DNA of 64,000 nucleotides from Rhynchonema sp. JSB1_4 (taxonomy: Eukaryota; Nematoda; Chromadorea; Monhysterida; Xyalidae): contig JASAMV010003076.1 of assembly GCA_030248065.1 (NCBI GenBank), positions 25,539 to 89,538 of the forward strand, in the 5' to 3' direction. Within the stretch, counting starts at the first letter, position 1; each line of letters begins with the position of its first letter. Shown piece by piece: positions 53,640 through 64,000 of this stretch. Under the pieces are notes generated by a model that saw nothing but the letters and a program-made list of their open reading frames with translations, was not told where the DNA came from and did no database searches. Both the position numbers and the translations under genes were made by a program.

Positions 53640-54340
53640 GACATGCCCAAATGTTTTGCATGGTGCAGTGAATGGGTATCTCTCGATTTCTACTCCGCTC
53701 CGATGCAGCAAGTATCCCCCGATTTTGCCCCAATAATAATATCGGCGGGCCAGAGTGTCGTGATGACGTCTCTATGCGCTTGATGTCGAAATGATGGATC
53801 GACTATTGCGCTAAGCCCATTGAAAGGTGGCGATGGCAGACTGAAAAGAGAGGGATGGCATTTTTAGACCTGGTACTTGCGCTATTGGTCCTTCCTCAGT
53901 CTTGGTCACCACTACAAAGTCCACATTGTGCCCCTCCGGTCTCTTGAGGCAGAGACTGAGTTGAAGTCCCGCTGACTAAACATAAAAGAGAAGAAAAATA
54001 CCATTTCGTTACGCCACTCCACGGTCTCCAACCAATCAATGCTTGTCGCCATGCCGCCGTGCACCCAAGCGGAAGCGCATCGACGACCTTCTGCGAGATT
54101 ATTAGGCCCGTTACGCAGGACTGGGGGCTCAAGGGTGTGCCTGTCATGGTTTGTTTTGAGTTTGAGGGTGGAAGGGAGGTTAGGTCCAGTGCTGCCCTTG
54201 CCTTCAGCACCTTCTTTCCCGAAAACTAGAGTATGTAAGCAGAGACCATAGTATGAAATCAGAAACTGACCTCGCTCTGAACGGGAGTGAGGGCTATAAA
54301 TTATAATAAGAGTTTGAACTGGACTGAATATATCTCACAA
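53640..54340. other. Intergenic, degraded repeats
   Basis: The first 100 bases are the remainder of a family B copy. The rest holds no exon I can support; the 104-codon minus-strand frame at 53896-54210 has no recognisable domain. Confidence 0.5.
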
Positions 54341-54341
54341 T

Positions 54342-54762
54342 CAGTGTAGTGGCAGGCCCATGTGTGGGAGGTAAGTATGATGCGGGGTTGGGACCGGAAG
54401 CGTGAGAGGTATGATTTTGGACACCCAAAAAGGCGAAAAAACACCGTTTTTGTGATACAATTTTGGCCAAAAATTGAGGTAAAAATAGTACTTTTTCAAA
54501 ATTTTCGCCCAAAATCGCCTAAAAATAGGTATTATGGGTGGGTTTGCGCGCGGAGCGCGCGATTTTTGGGAAAATAAGATCGAAAAACACCGATTTTTGC
54601 CTTAAAAAGGTATAAAATTGCTTGTGAGAGGTATGATTTGGAGTTGTGAGAGGTAAGTACTCAACCCCCCCCCCAACCCCCCCTCGGGTTTTGTGGTAGG
54701 TAAGTACTGAGGGGGGGTAACCCCCCCCCCCCAACCCCCCCCCCCCCCCAGCCACTACTATG
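54342..54762. mobile_element. hAT-type MITE, family D, 421 bp, 8-bp duplication
   Basis: Ends CAGTGTAGTGGC and GCCACTACTATG, with CTCACAAT duplicated exactly at 54334-54341 and 54763-54770. Iterons have GAGAGGTAAGTAC or GGGAGGTAAGTAT beside C/G runs. The interior has ACCGTTTTTGTG-type words and the palindrome GCGCGCGGAGCGCGCG at about 54546. Confidence 0.88.
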
Positions 54763-55152
54763 CTCACAATAGGTTGTTCTAAAGTTTAGACAGAAGTAAC
54801 GCTCGAAATATTCCAAAGGGCGCACGGAGCGCGCAGTTGGACATAAGGGTAAAGCAATACAATTGCGGATGAGATCTTGAAATACTTACATCAGTATGTG
54901 CATTGAGTAACAAATCAAAAGTGGTTCAAAAGTGATGCAAAAGTGTGTCGCATTTAGTGGCGCTGCTCATGATCGCCGCTGTCGTGATGACAGTAACTGA
55001 CGTATCGGTGGGTTTCCGCTATGCCAGCCGTTTCCCCATTCGCCAAAGGGGTACGGCCCCGATAGCTCGACCACAAGCAACGGGTTTTGCCCCAAAAGTG
55101 CTAATTTTTTTACCAAAATGGCCAAAATTTGTGTAAAATCGGTGGTTTTACC

Positions 55153-55666
55153 AAAGGGCGGCTCTAGGGGGGCCACAGGGGCCATGGCCCCCCTTTGGTT
55201 CATTTGGCCCCTGAAGGAGGGCCACCGTTTCGGAAGGAAAAAGGAGCCCAAAATCGCAGTATTTTCACTCTCATACACTTCAAAAGTTCAAAAATCGCGT
55301 CAGATGATACGCACATTTTCAGTGAAATTTGGCTTTCGCGCGCGTAAAAGTGCCAACGCATTGTCACAATTGTATAATGTTTGGTGTAAAAAGCGCGAAA
55401 TTCTAAACAAGCGCTAGATAAAAATATAGGCAAACTACACCGACACGAGTTCGATTTCGGAGCTGGCAGAATAGTGAAACATTCTCACGTGGCTGCTGAT
55501 TTGGGAAATGTTACACGTTGAAGAATACAAAACGGAGCATGATGATTTTCTCTTTCTATTCGTTTTGAACACACACCACCTTCGAAATCGAGCTCATGTT
55601 GGTGTGGTTTGCCTATAACTTTTTGGATTTGGCCCTTCCCCTGGCCAAGAGCTGGATCCGCCACTG
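55153..55666. mobile_element. hAT-type element, family E, 514 bp, 8-bp duplication
   Basis: Left part GGGCGGCTCTAGGGGGGCC, right end GAGCTGGATCCGCCACTG. GTTTTACC (55145-55152) and GTTTTTCC (55667-55674) form an 8-bp duplication with one change. The flanks together make a family B interior (GTGGTTTTACC and TCAAAATTCGCGCGC), so it inserted into a family B copy. A TA-inserting MITE sits inside. The left end is degraded. Confidence 0.8.
55427..55615. mobile_element. TA-inserting MITE, 189 bp, nested in a hAT-type element
   Basis: Ends TAGGCAAACTACACC and GGTGTGGTTTGCCTA with TA on both sides (55425-55426 and 55616-55617). The interior matches the copy at 43738-43926 over its whole length with scattered changes. 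Confidence 0.85.
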
Positions 55667-55798
55667 GTTTTTCCTCAAAATTCGCGCGCTATGCGCGCAA
55701 ATCCTTTTCACAGTTCACACTATTCCACATACATATGTATAATAAAAATCAATAAACCCGATCAAATGCGCTGAAGAACTGTCGGACAGCTTCAGTCA

Positions 55799-57166
55799 AT
55801 GACGCGACCAGAACTTCCGTTCGCTGGCAACCAACCAACCGTATAATCAATCGATTTGTGACTATCGCGCAGTCAGACTTTAACTCACATTTCAGTTCTC
55901 ACGCTTCACGCACGCGAACGACATCCCGTCGAATTTCATGCGCCAGAGTGTCCGTCTACGCGGTTACGTCAAGCGTGTGTCGATCGACAACGGAATTCTG
56001 GAAGTGCAACATGAGCCGATCATCGCGCTTCCTGGGTCGAGGCGGCGATTCGAGACCGAAACATTTCGCGAAGGCAATGAATTCGAAAAGAAACTGCTCA
56101 AAATCAACCTGGCCGGCGTGCAACTGACGCCAGCGGCCAAAACGTGGCTGGTCGAACAATTCTATCACGATCACCACACACATCCGCATGTTTGGTTCAA
56201 ATTGATGAAATACAACGAAACGCTGCCGAACGCAATTGACTGCGAATTGTCGAGCAAAGTGGTTAGGCTTTACTGTAGCAATCAAGATTTTGATTGTCTT
56301 GAAGTTTAAAAAGTTGTTTCAAGGAACAAAAAAGAGTGGTTGCAGCACCGTTTCGTGCCGTTCCTCAAGTACAGTGTTAATCAAGCAGTGGTGCGTCGTG
56401 GTCTGGCCCGGGTGATTGGCACTGATGATGTGCATCATCTCGATGCAATACGCACTGTGCCGGCCTACGCGAAATTGGTCGATCGACTGATCACGTCAGA
56501 ACAGGTTGGCTATCTGTTGTCAGTCGGAAAAATGTGGAACTTCGGTGTTGGACTTGGTGATCGGTCCAGGACAGGCAGACAGTGCGTTAATCACGAAAAA
56601 TAATTCGAGACTTACCAATTCCATCTGTTTCAACCAACATCAATGTTCTTTACTATATTACCTTTCCTGGACATGCTGTTATGCTTGTCGAAATTAGTGC
56701 AGTGAGCGAAATTCGAAATTAAACAAAAGCTAGGCTTGATCCGGTCCAATTCGATAAGCAACCAAATGATATTGATCAAAGTTTGAGTCATAGCTCCCAA
56801 ACCAAATACAAATACTCGTACGTACTCGTGCCACAGGTGGCCGACCGTCGTGGCGTAGGTCTGTGGCGTCGTGACAATCTGATCGACAAAGCCGTCGCAT
56901 ATCCATCCCACGTCAAACGCAGTGTGCAACGGTCATCGGCCTATCGCTCAGGCGCTGTTGCCATCGAAGAATCAGTGAAATTGGCCAAAACCACGGCCGC
57001 TGTCAGTCAGAATGCGTATGAAGGCAGCAAGGTGATTGCCAAACGAACTGCGAGTGCTGCTGTGACCACATGGCATATGATTAATAGGATCGCTAATGTG
57101 GTCATGAATCTGACGATGGGCATTTATAGATTCGGAAGCAACGTGGCTGCTAGGTTCAAGAGATAG
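55799..57166 (+). CDS. C3orf33-like protein, tandem copy 1
   Basis: Family of unknown exact role with a nuclease-like OB fold. Exons: 55799-55840 (MTRPELPFAGNQPT, start tentative), 55896 to about 56260, about 56320-56504 and 56837-57166. Conserved pieces: MRQSVRLRGYVKRVSIDNG, LEVQHEPII, LKINLAGVQLTPAAKTWL, WFKLMKYNE, FLKYSVNQAVVRRGLARVIG and YAKLVDRL, in the order of human C3orf33. The family's N-terminal membrane segment is not seen. The second junction is uncertain: the phases fit only with a GC donor near 56266 or a very short intron. The C-terminal exon is Ala/Val-rich and basic. The next gene downstream is a paralogue in the same orientation. Confidence 0.78.
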
Positions 57167-57879
57167 AACGCGAACTCGTTTGTTTGTTGATTCATAGCAT
57201 TATTTATTTCTTGATTGTTCCGACTTTTTGTTTGCCTGTAGGTATGTGTAACATTACCACGAATTAGTAGTCGATTTTACGTTGTGATTATTGTTCGTTT
57301 TGATTTCCCGGTATCAACATGTTAGTTTTTTTGTTGGTTATTTGAATTGAACTTTTCAGCTGGAAAAGGTTTTGTAAATTGTTGATCTGACCTTATTTTA
57401 GTTGGTGCTTGTTTGCTCATGAAGTCAACATTCTGTTACATATTGTCATTTTGTTGGCCATTCGAATAAATAAACAAAACCCCTAGTGTAATTTACCACT
57501 GGCTGGCTTTCTAAGACGGTTATAACGCCGGTATTGCCTTATTTTACGCAGAATAGTAGTTGATGTTATTTTTCACAAATCCACTTTTGTTGATCGAAGA
57601 TTGTGCGATGAAAGGCATTCTGTACGTGGCTGCAGCTGGCGGGTTCATCTGGTGGGCTCGACGCTCCAGTGTGGTTCGTTATCAAGGTTTTTGGTTTAGT
57701 TAGAGCTATGGTTTGTTGTGGATTCACATTGTTGTGTAGGTAGACTGGTTGGATATCTGCCAAATTGCGCACCTGATCCAATCGTCTCAACAAGCAGTAC
57801 CTGCAGGTCCTAGGTCCTCCGTATGCATACTGAATCGAATTGTATCGGTGCCCGATTTTAAATATTTCGTTCGCTTCGT
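57167..57879. other. Intergenic between the two C3orf33-like genes
   Basis: 3' UTR of the first gene with overlapping AATAAA signals near 57465-57475, then the putative promoter of the second gene. T-rich. No repeat or exon recognised. Confidence 0.5.
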
Positions 57880-59642
57880 ATGGTGACAGCGACTGCCGAA
57901 TCGTTTGACATGTGCGGTTGTGGCGCAGTGCCAAACACTTTCCAGTTCACGCAATTCCGTCATGCGCGCGACATCCCTGACACGTACGTGCGTCGTCAGC
58001 TGCGACTGCGTGGCACGGTGATGTCAGTGTTGGATGATGGCACATTGCGTGTCGCACATGAACCACTGATTCCCGTGGAAAAGTGGTTGAGGACTCGACC
58101 CGATGCATCGCCCGGATGTATGAATGTCAGAATTGGCGCGCTCAATGTTGCAGGTAAAGGGCGGATATATATTATTGGTATAAAATCAGTCCTAAATTCG
58201 TTCGCAACGGACTTACGACATCCTAGACTTGTTGATCGGATTGGATCTGCCTTGGTCACCTGCCTTTTACTTGTGGACATTTTGAGGATTACGGATTCCG
58301 GTAATTTCGAGCAGCCAAGAAAGAACTTTTACACTGGTCGAAATTAGTTTCATAAGGCAAAATATCCTCAGCTCAAAAAATGTTATAGCCCTATCGTGAC
58401 CGCATAAATTCTGACCCAAACGCGAAGCGTGATACCGCTGCCAATGTTTGCAGAGCCCGGTCGTCGCTGGTTGGATAAACAACTTATCGGTGATCGAATC
58501 TGGTTCCAATTGATTCGCCGAGTGCCAGATGGTGTCGATGCGAGTGTCACTGCGAAACGACCGGTTCGTTCCGTAAACTCCGCACCCGGTCTTATAATTA
58601 TGCTTCTTCCACTTAATGTTATTATCTATGCATTATTGAGTTGGTGCCGACGCAATAAACTAACTAACCGGTTCGTTTCACTCAGATTCCAAATGACGTC
58701 ATCCCTTTCCAAATCAGGGTGCCAAACGTCCCGTCCTCTACAATCTCAATCGTGAGCTGGTCGAACGTGGTTATGCACGAGCAATCGACTCGACAACCGC
58801 CGACCATAAACGGGCCATACAGTCCATACCTGCCTATTCGAGACTGGTCACTCAATTGCAGGTGCGTTCGCCTGGTTTGTTTGGAAAATTTGTTGGTTTT
58901 GTCGTTTGTGATCAGGCAACTTCAGCGAATCTGTTCAGAGTTATTGACAAACATCTGAAGACTCTTGGTGTACCGTTTGCGCTGTTTATCTCGATTGGCC
59001 CAAATTTTCGAAAGCCACCGAGGGGGGTGATGGCGCAGCAGTGTGGTTGATATATCTTACGCTCTCGACCTCGGTGCTAAATTCCTTTTTATTCCCAAAA
59101 CATGCGTGGGTTAAAACAACGCTGCAGTTCGCGTGAGCACGCAACGGATTAAGGTCACCCGGCTGGAAATTGTCATCATCGTGTTTGAGGGCGCAACAAC
59201 CCCCGGTGGTGGTACGAAGTTACAGTTTATATAATTGTTTGTTGACGACTTGCAGATCGCACAACGCGGCACGAACGAGATGACGAGCGAAGCAAGCGAG
59301 AGTCTGCTGTCACTGCCCGTTCAGACGCGTCAGCTTATTCAGAATTCGTCAATCTACCAGATCAGTGTGCTCGCTGGTTGGGGTCTGTACGCTACAATTC
59401 GAATGCTCATCCAAGCCATTAGACCCCTGATTGGTAAAGCACACGGTGCGCCCGGACCCAAGCCTGCCGCAGCATTTGGCACCCCTGGCAAGTCACTCGA
59501 CCCGCAACAACGTGTGATGCAGGCCATTAGAGCACTGACATGGTTGGCACAGCAACTGTATGAACTGATGATGAAAACTGCTCAAATAACGGGCAAAGTT
59601 GTGAAAGGCGCTGCGGATCAGATGAAAAAGCTGAAAAGGTAG
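57880..59642 (+). CDS. C3orf33-like protein, tandem copy 2
   Basis: Exons 57880-58153, 58454-58563, 58718-58861 and 59256-59642 join in one frame, 304 residues. Family blocks: HARDIPDTYVRRQLRLRGTV, LRVAHEPLIPVEKWL, VRIGALNVAG, GRRWLDKQLIGDRIWFQLIR, RPVLYNLNRELVERGYARAI and YSRLVTQLQ. The last exon adds about 125 residues with a hydrophobic stretch ISVLAGWGLYATIRMLI and a basic end. The ATG at 57880 is upstream of an alternative acceptor at 57945, so the true first exon may lie further upstream. The blocks align with copy 1 in order, but identity is low, so the duplication is old. AATAAA at about 59745. Confidence 0.82.
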
Positions 59643-59797
59643 AAAATGCTAGACAGTCGTCTTAGAATTTTTTGTCGTGTGGTGTTCCGTCACAGCACTT
59701 GTCATAATTTATCGATTTTATGCAGTTTGTGATGCATTATCCAAATAAATGAAAGACAGAAATCGATTTTCGCGAAATTGTCGTGAATTTTTCAACT

Positions 59798-60812
59798 TCA
59801 CAATTCATCATGCTCGAACACTTGCACAGCATCCCGGTCCGCCCACACACCGTTGGGGCTGACATTCGGCGGACTCTGTTTCCAATCCCATGCTTCCACT
59901 GGTTCCATCAATGTTTCACCATAATTTGCCACCAGATACTGTTCGGTTTCGCATGGAATTCGTAATTTGAGATCAAGAAATTTTGTCCAACACAGCGTGA
60001 ATGGTGGAAAATCGTACCTGTATGAACATGAGTAAAAAACATAAATGTCAGCAGGACATTTCGCATGCACTAACCTAAAATTCTCCGACGTTTCTGGCTT
60101 CGTCGCTCCATTCCAATACCCACCCCGATCATGCTCGGTCTCGTAGAAAACATAAATGTCGAGTTTGGTGTCTCGCGCATAGAACGCCAGTTGATAGCTG
60201 TCGTTGGTCTGTTAGTTGTGAAACATCACTGTAATGATTGAAACATCAAATCGAATTGAAAAACCAGGCACCCACCATTCCCAGTCTCATCTTCAACTGC
60301 ACTCCACGTTTCTCCATTCCATCAATAATTTCTTCACTCAACATGGCACCAGCTTCAAACATTCCAATGTCAACATCCATGGAGTGAGGGATTACGTCGC
60401 ATTGACGATACCAACCTGTGCATGTTCGCTTGAAACATCAGATGAACACTTCGTTCGCGATGACGTTGTTTAAGCAAATGCACAGTTCTCTCCAGTGAAC
60501 AATGCGCAGAACTTGTACCCGAAATCGTATTTGAAGCGCAACAATGTCGCCCTAACCGAGTAAAGTGCCACTGCATATCCAAAACGGCACCCCCAGCTCC
60601 GTCAACACGACATCCACTTGACTTAACAAGTAACGGACGTTGCGTCGAAATCTGGCTGCATCGGCACTTTGAGATTTCTCAAGTTCCATGGGATAACTGG
60701 CGTAAAATGTTGATGCCCGAATTTGATCACATTCTATAAATTCGTTGAGCTCACAAACAACAGTACGTAACAATGCGAATGTGGCGATGGCGAATGCCAT
60801 TGAAAATTTCAT
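59798..60812 (-). CDS. Short fukutin-like protein (LicD/FKRP superfamily)
   Basis: Fukutin and relatives transfer ribitol phosphate to O-mannosyl glycans in the Golgi. Exons: 60812-60557, 60415-60276, 60208-60075 and 60017-59798, summing to 750 bases, 249 residues. The start MKFSMAFAIATFALLRTVVC is a signal peptide or anchor. Then [20 protein letters not shown], the metal-binding SMDVDIG (about 96-102), KLDIYVFYETEHDRGGYWNG, YDFPPF and the end block YLVANYGETLMEPVEAWDWK followed by NVSPNGVW, all in fukutin order. The DxD motif is intact. The protein lacks about 200 N-terminal residues of vertebrate fukutin. It converges with the C3orf33-like gene; only 155 bases separate their stops. Confidence 0.9.
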
Positions 60813-61160
60813 GATGGAGGACACTGGTTTTGCATTGCACAAAAATACGTTGGTGTTTTATAATTTTTATTTCAACTGCGTCCTGGTTTCAATGTGTCAC
60901 CGTCGCCCAGGCAACGCTTCCTGTTTGTTCAAGGATAAATAAGGTTGCATTGCATGTGTTGTGTGCATGCATGCGACTTTGTAAAATACAGTGGTGCAGT
61001 GCAGGTGTTGGCCCACAGCACACGTAACACCATTGTTGTTTTATTTGATCAATAAATGTCATGTCGTGGAATCGTCTTATGACGAATAATAATAAAACAG
61101 TCCATCCTGGTCAAAGCCAACTGAAACAAATAACGTGTCGAGTATTTCCCAACTAATGAC
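60813..61160. other. Intergenic, fukutin-like promoter region
   Basis: Short gap between the fukutin-like start and the end of the SMYD-like gene. AATAAA-type words on both strands near 61050-61090. Nothing else recognised. Confidence 0.5.
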
Positions 61161-63716
61161 CTACCACTTCTCACATCTCTCCACAATCTGCGCGCTACCG
61201 AAGTTCATCAGCTCATACAATTCATTTACCGTCACCCTATCCTCAGGCAATCCTAATTTCTCCACCAGACTTCGTGTCTGCTTCGTGAACGCATGGTCTG
61301 CGCCGAAACACCAGTCGAAAATGTCGGCCGCCTCCTGCGCACCAGCCTGTGCCTCCAAGCGGTCGCCTTGACGAATCAGGCACCGAATCAGGTGCATGTT
61401 CTGGTAACCGCGATGACGGTGGTTTTGCGGCAGCAGTCTGGAATAAAAATTTGTTTGGTTCATTTTCTTTTGATGTAGATTTTTTCACAACCTTTTGTAA
61501 GTATCATGCACAAGTCTGTGCCACTCCAGTTTTCCGTATTCAGGGTCGTCGGGTTCGGCCTGTTGCATCGCCGTCAACAGTCGGCAATAGTAGACGTTGT
61601 ACTGAAAATTGTGAGATCTAAGATCGCGAAAAATTACAAAATTTAAGAAACAACTCTTCCAAAACTTTCCTTGAACCTTATAAAGCAGATGTGAAGCATC
61701 AGCGAGCCATTTGCGAATGTTCGGCATTGTCTTTTCATCAGAGTAGTCGAATCGCAGTGGTTGATGTGCCATTATGTTGATAGCATCAGTGACACGTTGT
61801 TTGGTCGATGTCATACCTGAGAATATCAAGTCCACTTGTTGCCTGATTCACCAAGGTAACTGAAACATCACCGACCGCACTCTCTGCAAGTGATCTCCCT
61901 CGGGGTCGTGATCTCGTCGACAAATATCGGACGTTCACAATCCGGATTCCCACACTTGATCGCCGTGTAAAGATCGTCCATTGGCTGACTGCAGCGGGAG
62001 CATTCGCAGTGGAAATACCTGAATGGACTTTTCTTCTTAATTTTGCTCATGTTCTCAGCGTGAGACATCACGAATCCAGTGAGCAATCTCAGCCTTGGTG
62101 ACGCAGGATCTGATCTGACTTGCGTCAACGTGACTTTGTTGAATTGCGGGTACTGCGAGATTTGGATACCGATGAGGATGATTAGAAACACTTTGAGTTT
62201 TTGCCAGATGACAAATAAACAATTTTTATGACTTGACAGCATGACACCGACCCAGTGCGACTTATGCATAAAGCCATAAAAATTCGATATGGAGCATAAG
62301 AAATCGCAAGATAAGCACATACCAATTCGCCCACAGCATCTTCCTTCTCAAATATTTCGAGTACGCGACTTCGACATACGAGAAATGCGCCGTTTTGATG
62401 TCGGTGACATCGACGTTGGCTGTAATGGGTCGCAGAATGGCCGTGTAGCCGTCGTAGACCAACGTGCAATTCGGACGGCAACTGTGGTCGTATTTGGAGA
62501 TGCCTAAATGGGGTCATCTATTTTATGAAACGTTCGCGGAACTGAATGTGTCCTTGTGTGATCTTTTTGCACTTGGAAGCTTCGGTGGACACATCAATGA
62601 TCCATACCTAAAGTACTTGTAACCTGCTAATGAACTTCACCGCTCTTTTTCAATTATTAGGGTTTGTTTTTTTTCAGAAGTTTGAAAGTTTGAAGTTCAG
62701 AAATCCGAAGCAGAACCCCCGATTACGATTCAGTGGGCTTCGGAATGTGTCGTGTGCGTGTCGTGGTAGTGATCCATGTTTCCCGACGTTATACCATGTA
62801 CGTTTTCACAGATCGGACTGTGCACCACGTCATCGTAGTGCGAATGCACCACAAGGAGCTGTGTTTCTGCTGGTTTTATGTACGTATGTTTGCGTCGTCA
62901 AGCAGCCAACGGTAGCTTTATTCCGATCTACTCCAACGACACAGCCTCACCCAGCCAAGATAATATGAATTCTATTCAAACATCACCGACCCAGATCAAT
63001 GGCGGTGCCAATCTCTTCTCCGATCATCGAGCTCACCGAATGGCTGTTAATCCACGCTCGACCGAACATCTCCAGGAATTCATCCCGATCCAAATCGCCG
63101 CCCACAAACTGTGTCGTTTTCGCGCAGACCTTTTCGAACAGACACATCTTGGTGTGATCAGTTTTGATGTCGTCACTGTGCGACATCAGCTCACACCTGA
63201 AACCTGCGTTTTTTAAGTAGTATGTCCAAAAAATACAGAAATCTACCCTGTTCAAAATAAGAAAATGTTCCTGTTTTTTTTTTACTTTAAATGTACGATT
63301 TTGCGTAAAAATTATAGAGCAGTGTAATTCTGCACGCTTGCCAAAAGTTCGCGCGCACGGCCAGACCCTGTGTCGTTGGCGTAAAAAAGGGCTAAATTCT
63401 ATTTTCAAAAACGGAGCAAGCACCAAATAAAAGTGATACTTTTTGGACTCTCCCTTGGCGAAAAGCAGGATCCGCCTTTGATTGGGCGTAACAATTTCAC
63501 TTAAATTTATCGACCTGGGCGTCAGAAAGCTGTACGACAGGCTGATTGATATGTAATGGTCAACTGGAGCCGTCAACTAGAGCCGTCAACTCAAAGCAGC
63601 CATGACTGAGAACGAGAAATACATGTACTACATACAGTATATAATACTTACTGACGATCTGGGTTGACGAGTTGAATATAAGCCAGCAAGCGCTGTTGTT
63701 TAGAGTTAGCGCTCAT
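61161..63716 (-). CDS. SMYD-like SET-domain protein, MYND finger not seen
   Basis: Probable protein lysine methyltransferase. Exons: 63716-63652, 63196-62991, 62503-62323, 62018-61876, 61816-61677, 61601-61492 and 61437-61161, summing to 1122 bases, 373 residues. The SET core has FGRAWINSHSVSS, IDLGISKYDHSCRPNCTLVY (the NHSCxPN substrate and cofactor motif, here YDHSCRPN), FSYVEVAYSKYLRRKMLW, then the post-SET cysteines YFHCECSRCSQ and KCGNPDC. The rest is helical with LLPQNHRHRGYQNMHLIR. The zinc-binding MYND block that splits the SET domain in SMYD proteins is missing; it may lie in an exon beyond the right edge, in which case the ATG at 63716 is not the start. Two introns open with the same sequence, GTCGGTGATGTTT. 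Confidence 0.85.
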
Positions 63717-64000
63717 TTTTGTTGTTTCGAACATTGTTTAGGTCAGGATTAAAAAAGTTATCGAAAACGTTTTTCAAAACATGTTTTTTTTGAAATAACG
63801 TTTTTAACCAGTGAATAAAACATTTCAGAATGTTCAGTTTCTTTATTGTTTTCAACATTCATTCCATCACTTTCACTACATCTACTACTTTGTTTACATT
63901 ATTTGGTTTTTTTCAGAAATATATCAAACTCTGTTTTGTTGCATTGATTTACGTGCCCCTTAACGATCATTTCACAATACAACTTGACTGTTTTTAGTCA
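63717..64000. other. Right edge, nothing recognised
   Basis: AT-rich sequence. No further exon of the SMYD-like gene is convincing here. Confidence 0.5.

Noticed and set aside
37546..53640. Regularly spaced GGTAC words as a CRISPR-like array
   Set aside because: Spacing is irregular, units are part of transposon ends with 8-bp duplications, and the genome is eukaryotic.
53896..54210. A 104-codon minus-strand frame as a gene
   Set aside because: No recognisable domain, no start context, no flanking exons with matching phase, and the area is full of degraded repeats.

Overview
The window is nuclear DNA of an animal, probably an invertebrate. Nearly every gene is split by short GT-AG introns, and the gene content is metazoan: mixed-lineage kinase, troponin C, fukutin-like and SMYD-like proteins, NAA30, TRMT13 and a mitochondrial ribosomal protein. 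A short interstitial run of TTAGGC, the telomere word of nematodes, hints at an ecdysozoan, but I cannot fix the phylum. No prokaryotic operon, CRISPR array or plasmid origin is visible.

Layout. 1-3079 (-): mL37 mitochondrial ribosomal protein, running off the left edge. 5081-7551 (+): an unrecognised muscle-of-repeats type protein built from about eleven PKTAMAPT units. 8368-11676 (-): 14-exon acyl-CoA synthetase of the 4CL/luciferase family. 13093-22219 (-): 27-exon mixed-lineage kinase (SH3, kinase, coiled coil, CRIB). 22853-23202 (-): end of a small membrane protein. 24127-25471 (-): troponin C. 26182-30470 (-): mannitol 2-dehydrogenase family enzyme. 31043-33269 (-): C2H2 zinc-finger protein. 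33441-35840 (-): tRNA 2'-O-methyltransferase TRM13. 36260-39079 (-): NAA30, catalytic subunit of NatC. 42733-45055 (-): ubiquitin-specific-protease-like protein. 46680-49521 (-): non-LTR retrotransposon, with a second 5'-truncated one at 50806-51366. 55799-57166 and 57880-59642 (+): two tandem C3orf33-like genes. 59798-60812 (-): short fukutin-like protein. 61161-63716 (-): SMYD-like SET protein. I joined exons by hand. In the best models (acyl-CoA synthetase, kinase, troponin C, mannitol dehydrogenase, zinc finger, TRM13, NAA30) the summed exon lengths are exact multiples of three and give proteins of family-typical size.

The rest is mostly small non-autonomous DNA transposons, lying between genes and in most of the long introns. 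Several can be delimited to the base: four hAT-type families with intact or near-intact 8-bp target duplications, a Tc1/mariner-like family and a second TA-inserting family with TA duplications, and one PIF/Harbinger-like element with a TTA duplication. One hAT-type element has split a tRNA-like gene, one TA element sits inside a hAT element, and one Tc1-like element can be compared with an empty site in another repeat copy.

The most unusual signal is in these elements. They carry arrays of short GGTAC- or GACTNATTA-containing words next to C or G runs, and the variable core of the word is the same throughout one copy but different between copies of the same family. The genes do not form a pathway together; this is a normal mixed eukaryotic gene neighbourhood with unrelated housekeeping and muscle genes.
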